Source: Patiria pectinifera (taxonomy: Eukaryota > Echinodermata > Asteroidea > Valvatida > Asterinidae). From it: a DNA stretch of 64,000 bases. Of the stretch, positions 12,001 to 25,900 are shown piece by piece (position 1 is the stretch's first letter; each line of letters starts with the position of its first letter). Position numbers and translations under genes: made by a program. The stretch spans positions 15,583,513-15,647,512 of the forward strand of contig CM057147.1 of the NCBI GenBank assembly GCA_029964075.1, written 5' to 3'. The notes under the pieces were generated by a model. It made no database searches, was not told the DNA's origin, and worked only from the letters and a program-made list of their open reading frames with translations.

Positions 12001-15000
12001 CCGATTTTGTTCAACAAATTCACTTTATGCTTTTTGAAACATCCCTCCTGCAAAATAATGGAGTGTTCAGCTGGCGAGTAAGATGTAAACAACCCTTTTA
12101 TGGAGATTGACGCGCGTGTATCATGTTCTACGCGATGTCGCGCAGAACGCACCTGGCGCGTTGCGTTTTGAATTTAGAACTATAACATTCTAACTCCCTG
12201 GTAGTGTTGCGCATGCCTACGTGAGGATTGTGAACGTTCAACCAATGAAACGATAAGAGGCACTGGATTTTTAGGAGTCCACATTTTATTGTGACACTGG
12301 AAAAGTGTTTAAGACCAGCTAGCCATGTCTTTATCATCCGTTTAAGACTGGCCACGTGATGGTCTCTCGACCAATAGGAATGCGTAAAGGTATTTATGAA
12401 TAAAGGAATAAATGTGTGCTTGGGAGGTGTTAAACACTATGTTTAGACTGGTTGGAGTCTGGAATGCTGATAATTACCAGAGTCCAAAAGTCAAAACACA
12501 TCAAAAATTAACAATTTCAAACGATTTGGTTCAACAAATTTCACACTCTGTTTTTCAAAACTAGCTATATAATGGAGTGTCCAGCTCGCGAGTAAGACGT
12601 AAACAACTCCTTTTATGGAGGTTTGAGTGCGCGTTGCACGTACTGTGCAATGACGCGCAGATGCAGCTGTGGTGAGTGCGTTGTGAATTTAGGACTATGA
12701 AATACTGACTCACTGGTAGAATTGCGCATGCCTAGGTGAGGATTGCGAACACTCAACCAATAAAACGGTACAGCACACTGGATTTCATAGGAGTACAAAT
12801 TTTATGTGACACTGGAAAAGGTTTAAGACCAGCCAGCCAGCCATGTCTTTATCATCCATTTAAGACCGGCCACATGATGGGCTCTCGACCAATGGGAATG
12901 GGTAAACTGTCTTAGGTATTTATGAATGTGCTGTTTATATAGTGCTTTTATACCAAAGGTCTCAAAGCGCCTCACAATAATTACCCCTGTTCATCAGGCG
13001 TAAAACACAGCAATACGCACACTAACAAAAGCCTTGATGAAACCATTTTTCTGCAGCAGCTCGAGATCAGCACAATTTGGTCTCTACCTTCACAAATGCT
13101 TCTGGGTGGAGAGAGGCAATTGTAGTAAAGTATCTTGCCCAAGAACACAAACACCATGTTCCCCGTCAGCATTCGAACCCATGGCATCATGGCACATGAG
13201 TCTAACACCGTAACCATTTGACCACAGTCCTCCACGATAAAAATTAAAAATTAAAAACAGATGATGATTGTGACCCAACCCAAAAACGTGAGTTGGAATT
13301 AGCCAAACATCAATTGTAGACTGGCAATCCAACGTCACACCACACTGAACCATTGGATTTAGTTCAATTGAAACATTAAAGGGAAAATACAACATTTGCA
13401 AACATCAAAAGACGAAATGATCAAATTATCACGAAATACCTTACTGGATTGTTAGGAAATGACAGTCTAAAGCATCCTTTAAAATCATAGCTCCTGGTGT
13501 GCTGACATTTTCAAGAAAACTGGTATTTTTCCAACGCTGGTCGGCCGACCAGCGTTGGAGAAAACTGGCTTTTTTCAAAAATTGTTCTTAATTTTTCATA
13601 TTTAGTTATTCTGACTATACTATTCTTTGCAATTGATTACACACTTCTGAAGGGGTACAAGCCTGCTAGACTGATTCTCTGACCTTACAGTTCCCCGAAG
13701 TGAATTAATTGCTCTGTTTCATCTAAGTGGGGTCAGGGAACCAGACTACAAGAACATGATAGGTTTTCTTGGTTTTTCAAGCATCTACAAGCCCAAAATG
13801 TGAAACAAGTCAGTTTACCAATATTTTCTATAACATATTAATCCTCCAAATCCATTTATTTCTGAAAATTGAAGTAAAAGCAAATATTGTACATTCCCTT
13901 TAAGGAGTTACTATTTGCTATAGACAAACTGTTGCAGTCAATAACAATCCCTGGTAAGTACAGTCAATGGGAAATTAGTACATAAAGTTCGGCTCACGTC
14001 ATTACCAGCTTCCAGACTCCAACTGGTCTTTAACAAAGCGTTTAAAACCAGCCAAGCACACATTTATTCCATTATTTAAACTATTCAATTATTTACAACG
14101 CAAATGGGTTAATTATATTTACCTCCTCTGGAAGCTTGCAGTCGTTCTCAATTAGCACCCTGTACATGTACTCTGGGAAAGATATTGAGGATATGGAGTT
14201 ATTGGTGAAAGACATACAACAAAGGTTAGAAGAAATTACGGTGGAAGAGAAAAGTGCAGGTCGGTAGGTAAACCCTAAAAGAGCCGTTTTCTTAATTACT
14301 CTGTAAAGACAACCGTGCTTGGTGTTTCTATTAAGTTTTGATCCAAAAGAGCAAAGTATTTTGTAATTCTATGGTGTTACTGAATTCACACTATGGTCTG
14401 TGGAAAGAAATAAGGGTGGAGAAATATGTGACAGTTTTATCACAAAAATGTTCTGTTTCTTGGCTCTTTTAGGATTAAAAAAAAACCCTTCTTCTACAGA
14501 GTGCAGAAGATTTAAGAGACACAGCATTCCTTTTCAAATTATCCAAATTAAATTAGAAAAAAAAAGGTTTGACAATAGTTCCAGTTGGGCCATTTCTGAA
14601 ACCATGGCTTCGAAACGATTGACTAAAAATGCTCATGTTCATGGCTCCAGATTTTAGAGCTCTTGCAAGCTGGAGTACAAAGACGGAGATGTAGCCTCAG
14701 TCTCTGATTCCAAACAGTGTGGAGATTATATAGTCATAAAGCCGAAGCTTGGAGCTTCAGCCAAAATTTCAGAAATGGCCTTGTTATTGTCAGCAGAAAA
14801 ATGGTCTGGTTAAAGGACTCCAACGTGTCCAATAGAATACATTCCCCCAAAACTTTAGTGAATCTGTCACATCTAGTTATGCTGTTAATTGCTCCTCTGA
14901 ACCGCTACAAATTTGACAGAACTTTGTTACGTTTAAAGTAGAAACAGATCAAAGATGTATTAGCTTTGAGATTATGGTGGGAAAACGAACATCGTTTTTT

Positions 15001-18000
15001 TTTTGGTGGCCCACAGTGTTGCCAAACAGCAACTGATTTCCGAGCTAACTTGGACGAGATCAAGCAATAACTATGGTTAGCCATAGTTTGACTATCTGTT
15101 TGTGAACTCGCGCCAGTCAACCATAGTGTGACTAGTCCAGTTGACTTTTCAGGACTATAGCATACTATTGTTGATAAAATAGAGGAAATTTTCGGGTAAC
15201 ACCATGTGGAAAGAAATCTCTTCTTGGAGGAAGTGTGGTTCTGAAAAGAACCGGTTGGTTGAATGTTTAACTCGACGTTTCGGACAGTGTGCTCTGTCCG
15301 TCCTCATGAGATGTGGATGATGCTGGAGGTTTCATGGCTGTGCGTGTGCAGTGGGGTGTGACTGGATGCTTGTGTGTCGGATGTAGGATGCCTCCAGCAT
15401 GGATGCCTCCATAAAACCTCCAGCATCATCCCCATCTCATCACTCACCCTCCTGAGGACAGACAGAGCACACTGTCCGAAACATCGAGTTCTACACTCAA
15501 CCAACTGGTTCTTTTTTGCAGAACCACACTTCCTCCAAGCAGAGATTTCTTTCCACATGATGTTACCCGAAAATTTCCTCAATTTGATCTCATCTGCCAT
15601 GCAAAGCTTCAAGTCATGTATACTATTGTTGATCACACCACTGGTTACTGGTTACGATAGCCATGTCATCAAGTGCATCATTATGCACAGCAAGGAGCCA
15701 GGACCACGAAGTTTCAAGAAAACATAAATTGACCATTAATTAGGCTAGAGATGTTTGCATATAGGCGTAAGTTACGTCACAATTAGTCAACTAATTGTCG
15801 ACAAATGGTCCTCGATTTAATTTGCTCTTGTTGCTTCTGAGCCGATCCGTGCAGCCACAATTTCAAGCTGATACATCTTGATCAAAGGGAATGTACAACA
15901 TTTGCTTTTGCTGCAATTTTCAGAAATAAATGGATTTGGAGGATTTGTATGTTACAGCAACTATTGTGAAATGACTATGTGCTTCACGTTTTGGGTTCAG
16001 AGATTCTGAAAAACCCAAGAAAACCAACCATGTTCTTGTAGTCTGGTTCCCTGACCACTTAAGATGAAACAGAGAAACTTATAGACTTTGAGAAATTGTA
16101 AGTACAGAGAATCAATCTAGCAGGCTTGTACCATTTCACAGGTGTGTGAAAAATTGCAAAGAAAATGCGGAATAACTAAATATGAAAAATTAGGATTAGT
16201 TTTTGAGAAAAAAAAAGAAGTTTTCTCCAATGCTGGTCGGCCAACCAGCGTTGGAAAAATACACGTTTTCTTGAAAATGTCAGAACACTAGGAGCCACGA
16301 TTTTACAGGATGCAATCCAGTAAGATATTTCATGATAATTTGATCATTTCGTTTTTTAATATGTGCAAATGTTGTATCTTCCCTTAAAAGCTACAAACGA
16401 AAAAACGAACTACCATCATGACCCCATGACATCATCACATTGGCCAAGCCACAGTGTTCTTCATAAATGCCACACTTAGAGCTGAGGAAATTAAAAAAAA
16501 AGGTTATTTTCTGACCCAAGACTAGGCCATATTTTAACTCCCCTTGCGCTGAGGAAATAATTCTAAAAAAGGTCATTAGTGAATCACTACTGTATAAAAT
16601 GTTTCACTATAATTCCCTTTTCAACATGCTCAACTTTCCCAAGTAGTGTATGTAATGCCTGAACTTGCGACATACCATACGACTAACTACTCCAATTTCA
16701 ATATCATGCATTCTCAACCTAGCTCTCTGAGAACTGACTGCCGTAATTGGAGAGAATTGGAGTAACAAGTACTTTTGTTGAGTTGATACATCGCCTTGCC
16801 TTTTCCTCAGTGTTTGCTATTTCAAGTCAATATATATCTGCTTCCCATACTCAAAGATGATAATAATTGTAAAGCGCTTTGATACCCTGTTGCGGCATGT
16901 AGTTCAACTCCCAATTGGGGTATCTCCATTTGGGTACCACTCCCAACTCCCAATAGAGACTAGAGAGCACACTCGCTGTACGTGCATGTGCCGACATGGA
17001 GGTGCAGCTGCCATACTTTAGGTGGAACACTCCACTTTTGAATTGTTTTCTGAATATAGTGCACTTGGGTGCGTGTGTATGTACGTACTATGACCATACC
17101 TACACCTTGCACGCAGAGACTGCTGAGTGCACTTTGCCAAGTTCGTTTTCTTAGACCGAGCTATGGCGTTTCCAAGCCGTTGCTAAGATTGGCAAGGTTT
17201 ATGACCAATCCCGATCAGGCCATTGTTCAACCTAAAGTATGGCAGCAGCGCGACCATGTCGCTACATCCGCATGTGCGCGTAGTATACCATTCTCATGTT
17301 GCAGCCTTCTTGATTTTTTCCCATTCAAATCAATGTAACCAAAGCGAGGCTGGAAGGAAAAATAGTCTGGTTCCTTTTTGCACAAAAAACATTATCGTTC
17401 AGCACTGTTATTGGATACAGGGAACATGACTGAAATGGTGGCAGCATGATAAAGGCATATAGCGAGTGCGCTCTCCACTTTTAAAAAAAAATAATGCTAT
17501 GAACCTCACATTGGGATATAACTCCACACTTGAGTACTACTCCTATTTGCAGTACAACTCTATTATGGGATACATCTAAAGTACAACTCCTCAAACCCCC
17601 CTCCCACCACCCTGCCGCCCATCCCTGCACCTGCTCTCTTACAACCTTGTGAAATTGAATTCATACTTGTTGTGGAATGTAACCGAGGCAATTCAAATTC
17701 AATTCAAATTGTGACAATACAAGCCAAATATTCCATACCTCTGGTTCCTTTCTTCCCACACCCGGCCCGCTCCCTCACACAGCCCCGCCCATCCTTCACA
17801 CCCACTCAACACATCACTTACTTGTAGGCGGGGTTATTCAAATCAGGGTTGTCGACAAAGCTGGTTTTCCTGTAGACGATGGAGTCAGCAACGGCGCAGC
17901 CCACAACAAATGTATCGCCAACGACAGACCACTAACGGATAGGGAACATGACATTCAAATCGCTATTTGCAGCTTTGTTGTTTCATTTGGCAAAATTTGA

Positions 18001-19884
18001 GAGTAAAACAGGTTGCAAGAATGGATTGTTTTGCCATACAAGCATGCATACTCCAAGGAATGTTAAAGAGGTTGTGGAATGCTCGAAGACATTTCCGTCA
18101 TTTTTCGGGTATATGTAGCCTAAGGTGTGATGAAATAAAAACGACTATTGTTTCTGTTATGAAATGAGTACAAAAGGTACTTTTGAGAGCTGTTTTTCAG
18201 GTCCAGTTTCGACCCGAACGTGCAACTGTGTAAAAGTCGTCGTTGCGGGCAGCAAACAAAACACAGTAAATCGTGACGTAATCAACAGGACTCCCGATGC
18301 ACAGTAGCATACACGAGTCCTGTTGATTACGTCACGATTTACTGTGTTTTGTTTGCTGCCCGCAACGACGACTTTTACACAGTTGCACGTGGTCAAACTG
18401 ACCTGAAAACAGCTCTCAAAAGTACCTTTTGTACTCATTTTATGACAGAAACAATAGTCGTTTTTATTTCATCACACCTTAGGCTACATATACCCGAAAA
18501 ATGACGGAAATGTCTTCGAGCATTCCACAACCTCTTTAAGTGGTACTGTATGGAGGAACCCTCCCCCTATCCCCCCTAGATCCGCTACTGTTCTGTCACT
18601 GATGAGGGGCGTACTGCGCACAGAGGCTGTTAACTTAATATGTTTACCTGTGGTTCACCCCATGCTGCCATGACCTTTCCCAGGTCATGAATAAGTCCCG
18701 TCAGAATCATCCACTCTGTTTGAAGAGAGGGGAATTAAATGAAAACATTTTGAGACCATTAAAAGAAGAGTTTACTTCCAAACTAACAGGGCTGCCAATT
18801 TTGAGGGGGAGAATTTGGCGATGGAGCATGATCAGAACTAATGCGCGTGCGACGCGCGAAGCCCCAACGGCGTGGGGTTCGGGGCCCGCTTAAGGGCCCT
18901 CGAAAAATGTTGGATTCTAGACGCTCTGTGGTGCGACCTGAGGCAATTTCTGACCACTTTAAAACATTATTTTTATGCAAAAGATCATCATTTAATAAAC
19001 ATAATTTTCATGTTTGGAGTCAATTATTTATTTGTTCTTTTTAGCATGAGAAATCCTGTGTGGGCGTGAGAGTAACCTGAAATGCGCGAGTCTCATGCTC
19101 AATGCGTGAAAGTTGGCAGGCCTTCAATATGTATATCCATTTGAAAGAAATTGGAAAATTTACACAGTGGAAATCTGAAGTGGACCCAAAATTCAACTGA
19201 ATTTGAAGTCTAAAGCTAATTATTGAGTTCATTGCGACTTTAGAGGTTAGAATTTTAGCTCAACTTTTTTGAGTCTTGCGATTAACTGAAGAAAAAGTAA
19301 ATCTCTAACTAAGATCCAGTCCGAAACGGGCATTTTGTCAGTGGCTACAGCTGCAGCTATAGATGTCATATGAGGATCGTGATGGATGGCCCGCGGTTGA
19401 GCGTTTGATTAGCCTGGCTGTCGTGGCTAACCCGTATGACTTTTCCCCAGTCGATCCGGATGAGCTACTGGAACGCACCCTACAGAAAGCCTTTAGGAAT
19501 GTCCTCTGATAGAGATGTTGTTTCAAACTGTACATGTTTCTTTGTAATAGTTGTGCAATATTATAATAGTTGCTTTACAATCATGCAGTAATCCAACATG
19601 CTTATCTTTTATTTCATTGTGTTGTATTGTATTTGTAATGTATTTATTTGTACATGTGTGTATAGTCATGCAGTAATCCCATATGCTTGTATTTTATTTC
19701 ATTGTGTTGTATTGTATTTTGGTGATGTATTTATTTGTACATGTGTGTATAGTCATGCAGTAATCCAACATGCTTCTATTTTATTTCATTGAGTTACAAA
19801 GTATTGTATTTGTAATGTATTTATTTTTTACATGTGTGTAGTCATTTGTAGTGTATGCAGCATATCCTGGGTAAAGAAATGTAA

Positions 19885-19936
<52 letters not shown>

Positions 19937-22900
19937 GGATGCATCTGTCAAGCAAGCAGAACCTCTGAATAAAAGTATATGAAATAGCTCATGTACTGAC
20001 TCAAACAAATGAATAATTTGTTTAATCTCTAACCTTTGTCAGGATGTCGTTCACGGATTCTCTCGGCTGTCTGGAAGGCATGGTAAATGTTAGGCACACT
20101 GGTCTGTGGAGAAACAGGTGCAACACAGTTTTAGACTCAAATGCATTTATCAATTCTAATTTTTGTATGGTAATTTTGCACTTTTTATAAGATGGATTTT
20201 TTTTTTTGCGTCGGGTGATATAAATCAAATTAGGTTTTGCCCTTCACGGACGTTTAAACACTGTATACTCAGTGTGTTACCTCCCGAGTGAAAGTTGGAA
20301 AAATCACTCTTATAAATAGTTGATGCGGTACCTGCTGCTATGTACATCAGATTCGAACCAGCCAACCGATCCCGTTAGCTCGGTGGTCGAGTGGTAGGAC
20401 ATCTGCACTAGAAAGCAGGAGGTCGTGGGTTTGAGTCCCACCCGAGTGATTTTTCCAACTTTCACTCGGGAGGTTACACACTGAATATACAGTGTTTAAC
20501 ATCGGTGAAGGGCAAAACCCAATTTGATTAATTTTACACTTAAAACAACTTATTTAACATTGTGTAATGTGAACATGAATTTCAATTGACAAAACAATTT
20601 TCATTCAATTTCTTAAAATTCTATAAATTTAGTCAACTGTTAAGCATTACTACAAAACAAAACATATAAAATTGATTTTTGTCAGACAAAGAAAAGTGAT
20701 CACGGTGGGATTTGATTCTGCAACCTATATGGAGCATCAGCACAAATACAGCTTCAGTCAGTATTCGTGGTTTAATCATAAAATTGATTTTAAATGTCCA
20801 TGTTGTCAATTTTCTCTCTTACATTTGATGCACAATAAAATTTAAAAAAACATAAAAATAAAAATCTGCATCAGTTTCATTTTTTTTTTTAGTAATTTTT
20901 TTTTTTTTGAATGGAAAGACTTGGAGTTGTTTTTAACTGGAATAAATCACATGCCCTTAACTTGCCAAAATTTTATAAGTTATTTCTCAAAATAAGATTC
21001 AAGATTCAAGAGAATCATCACAAAAAGAAAGACGAATCTCAGCTGTGTAAGTAGAATTAAACATCTTATATCTAATCCTTGTATAAGAACAGCGCAGTGA
21101 CAATAAACTCAGAATTCTTAGAGAAGAGCTAAATTTGAAACATTTTGTTTTTCAGAAAAAAAGCCATTACTTACATCTGGGTCCGATTCATCAACTATAG
21201 TGTTGATAAATTCCAACGCTTGCATAATTGTGAACTCGCCACGATCAAACTTGCACCATTGCTCATGCTGTGGAAAACAAACAGTATTTTTCACATTAGA
21301 TAGTGGCAAAAAAAACCATGTTTTGGCTTCCAACCATAGAGCTATATTAAATTACTAGAGCGCTAACTCATGTACAAAGTGATGCCTGCTGGGCGCATCC
21401 ATGCTTGTACACAAACCTATGGAGAACTAGAAATATTGTATGTATCTTGTACGTCTATTTGCATATCTGCGTTTGTATTCCATACCGGTGCGTCATCGAT
21501 GCCGATACGCCAAAAACCTAAACGCATGATCTGCAAATGAGTGTGTCATTTTGCTCTACGCAAACAGCGCAATGAGTGTGCGTATCTGCTGCAGCCTTGA
21601 TTAACCGTGTTTTTTTTTTTACAGTTACACGCGTAAGAAGTTTGCGTACGTTCTACTTAACTTGCGCGTTGCATTTAGAGTACATTTTCCAAAATTCAAT
21701 CCATTTTATTTCAGTATGTTCTACTAACACGCACATGAATTAAAAATGTCTGCGCCCAGGACGGCTTCAAAGCGTCTCCGCGAGCAAGAATGAGGAGTTA
21801 CCACTCTAGTAATTTAATATAGCTCTATGCTTCCAACCTAGAACATGTTAACAGTCTGGACTGTCATTCAAAAACTGAATTGGCAGGGTTTCAACTGCAA
21901 CCTCCAAAAAAGTTATACCGTAATGGTGCTCTACCAACTGACCTATCCAGACCTATGTGTTGGCAGTTCCCCAGTTTTTCTTTGTTCTAGGATGATAGTC
22001 AGAAGCCATAAAACAATAAACCCGTACAGAGACATTGACAAATTTGGCAACCACAAACATAGGGCTGGATACTGGCACAGCATTCCAGAGATCGCTGGTT
22101 AAAAGCTTGCTGTAGTCAATTTCACTGTTCAAATTTATAATCATTATACAATGAAATCTTGATAAAGTCAAACCTCAAGGGAACAGGTTCAAAATTTGAC
22201 TTCAGCAGAGTTTTGAGTTGAGCAGGGCTGTATATCATTGTTATACTATGGAAGGCAATGAATTCTTTGCTTGACTTTAACAGTTGTTTTGAGTTATCAG
22301 AGTTTGACTTATCGCGATTTCACTGAATAGTCATCTTTAGTATTTAGATGATCTGAACTGTGTTAGTGAATGAATAAGCTACTGAGTGTCCAAATTTGTG
22401 GATGATAGCACTTTTCGTTTTTGATCAAAAATGTGTTCAAATGGTACCGATTGGTTACAAAGGTAATGTTTCTCGCAAATGATAGTGTTCTCGGATAGAA
22501 AGCGTGTGGTTGATACACATGATACATGTACATTTATATTAATGCATTTTAATACATGACAAGCTTCAACTGAAGAAGGTTTAAATGGGGTACGTTAAAA
22601 CTACTGCCAACATTAATTCATTGTATCTTAAACATAACAAAAATGCAAGAGTTTTCTTTGTGCAAATACATTTTTGTCTATAAACAGAAGCATACCCAGC
22701 AGGCACCAAACGTCAGACTGACGTTGTATAACGGTTGTATTATGGTCACAACGTCGGATCAACCATTCCTAACCGAAAAACAACGTTGTTTTGGTAGACC
22801 AAAGAAAACGTTGTCATTATAACGTCTGCCAGACGTTGCTTTAGTGTCGACAATTTAACGTCAGAATTTGACATAACAACAACGTCACAATGTAGTAGGA

Positions 22901-25900
22901 ATTTGGTCACAAATAATACGTAACATAGTTTCAACCATGATATGACGTTGTTTTGTCAACGTCTTTACAACGGCCTGAAAAACAACGTTGTATTATTGTC
23001 ATTATTATGGTTCCCTCTAAGACGTCACAATTATGTCATGTTTTCAACCAAGATATGACGTTCGCTTTCTAACGTCGTTTCAACAAATCAAAACACGACG
23101 TTGAATTGTGGTTGGCCGTTGGTTATAATATCTGACGTCGTACATAATGTCATGCTTTCAACCAAAATGCAACGTCCGTTTTTTACGTTTTTTCAACTAC
23201 AAAAAAAATGACGTTGAATTATGGTCGGCTGCTGGTTACAATATTTGACGTCGTTATTAGGTTATGTTTTTAATCATGATATTACGTCCGTTTTCTAACG
23301 TCGTTTCCACGATTCAAATAACGACGTTGAGTTCTGGTCAGGAGATGGTTAAAATATTTAACGTCGTTATTATGTCATGGTTTTCACCAAAATATAGCGT
23401 CTATTTTTGACGTTTTTTCAACGACTCCAAAGCGAGGTTTTATTGTGGTCAGCTGCTGGTTATAATATTTGAAGTCGTTATGAGGTCATGTTTGCATCTA
23501 AGATATTGCGTCCGTTTTCTAACGTCGTTTCCACGATTCAAATAACAACGTTGAGTTCTGGTCAGGGGATGGTTAAAATATTTAATGTCGTTATTATGTC
23601 ATGGTTTTCACCAAAATATAACGTCCGTTTTTGACGTTTTTTCAACGACTCCAAAAGCGAAGTTGAATTGTGGTCGGCTGCTGGTTATAATATTTGACGT
23701 CGTTATTAGGTTATGTTTTTAACCATGATATTACGTCCGTTTTCTAACGTCGTTTCCACGATTCAAATAACGACGTTGAGTTCTGGTCAGGAGATGGTTA
23801 AAATATTTAACGTCGTTATTATGTCATGGTTTTCACCAAAATATAGCGTCTATTTTGACGTTTTTTCAACGACTCCAAAGCGAGGTTTTATTGTGGTCAG
23901 CTGCTGGTTATAATATTTGAAGTCGTTATGAGGTCATGTTTGCATCTAAGATATTACGTCCGTTTTCTAACGTCGTTTCCACGATTCAAATAACAACGTT
24001 GAGTTCTGGTCAGGGGATGGTTAAAACATTTAACGTCGTTATTATGTCATGGTTTTCCCCAAAATATAACGTCCGTTTTTGACGTTTTTTTCAACGAGTC
24101 CAAAAGCGAGGTTTTATTGTGGTCAGCTGCTGGTTATAATGTTTGACGTCGTTAGTAGGTTGTGTTTTAACAATGATATTACGTCCGTTTTCTAACGTCG
24201 TTTCCACGAATCAAATAACGACGTTGAGTTCTGGTCAGGGGATGGTAAAAATATAAAACGTCGTTATTATGTCATGGTTTTGACATTTTGTTTTCAACTA
24301 CTCGAATAGTGACGTTGGATTATGGTCGGCTGCTGGTTATAATATTTGAAGTCGTTATTATAGGTCATGTTTTCAACCATAGTTACGTCCGTTTTCTAAC
24401 GTCCTTTCGACGATTCAAATAATGACGTTAAGTTCTGGTCGATGGATGGTTAAAATATTTAACGTTGTCATTATGTCATGGTTTAAACCAAAATACAACA
24501 TCCAAACGTACGTCTTGGCTCCGAGCCAAAATTCCTGCCCCGCGCGCCAAATGACCAAAACATCGCGCGCGCACCGCGCGTGCGTAAGCATTATTTACGC
24601 CCTGTGTGTGACCGGCCTCCCCTCAGGCTCTTGCATTCCAATGCTACACGAGTCTAGCAACCTCGAAACAGCTTCGGGAAAAGACGTGGTGGGTCAAAAT
24701 GTGAAAGTTTTGTGGGCACATTGCAACAGTATATTGTCCTACAGTATATGCCACTTGTTGACAAGATAATTATTGTGTTCCTGCTAATCTTAACTTCAAG
24801 TCAAGATACGACATCAGGATGTTTGGGACAAGCACAAGATTTCGATTGAACTGCAATTATCAAGATTAGTATGCAGGCCTACATGGTCGGCTTTTGCAAT
24901 GTACCGGTCTGAAAAACGGTAAGTTTCTAATGCGATTGTTTCCGAGTTAGGGATTTGAGATTTCTTTTTAAGGACGGGATCGAGTAGTCTTGAAATGTTA
25001 TCCTGACAGTGATATGTACAATGGTTCCCTTCTGTATGCCTACTTACTTGTGTAACATAAAAATTCAATGGAAAAATACTTCAACTTCTCATTGTTGAAA
25101 GTTGTTAATGTTAGATGCTATTGTCAATTCTTATTTCAAAGTTACACTTACGGTGCCCTTTATTTAAACATTGAAATCTAGACAATCTAAGCTAATCAGC
25201 AGTCATGCATGTTCTGCCCGCCTTCCATCATCATGTCCAGGCTGCATTTAAGCCTAAAACTGCTGTCATTTAACGCACATCTCAACATGAGACAAATTTC
25301 CTACACTATATATGTTGATCGATAACTTAAATATTTCAAATCTCACTACCGCACTAACTCAAATGAGGACCTTGTGATGCTTGCAGTTTTTAAAATTTAA
25401 TATTCTTTTAATTTTTAAGTTTTGTATTTTCTTGGAATCGCATGGAACTGCCATGTATACTTAAAATGTGCATGACTTCTTCATAAGAATAATTGTTTTC
25501 TTCGGATCTCTGAAAATAAAATTGCCGCTGCACTTAAATTGGCTTACATAAAGAATCTATTTTGTTTTAATTATTAACGAGTCACAAAAAAATATTTTTG
25601 AATGTGTTGGTATTCAAGAAAATTTACAATTTCATTCATCTCCTTTTAATTTTCCAGCTCATCTCTGCTCTTTGCAATTGATGGAGAAGAAACATACTAC
25701 CCAAGCCCTACCATACGTGGCAACAATCATCAGAGAAAACATCAAGATCGACGGCCTGATGTCTTCTACCTCCACACATATTCAAAAAAGAGATTAGATC
25801 TCATTTCTGTGTTTTAGACGTCTAAATAAATTACACTTTCAACCATTAACCGACCTAAATTCAACCAAGAATCTGACGTCCTGTCGACGTCCATTTAACC

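Noticed and set aside
20372-20450. Functional tRNA gene
   Set aside because: T-arm and boxes are present, but no complementary 7-bp acceptor stem is found and it lies between foldback arms; called tRNA-derived instead.
24422-24769. 115-codon plus-strand frame
   Set aside because: Begins in the ACGT repeat array and runs into the unique core. No domain, no splice partner.
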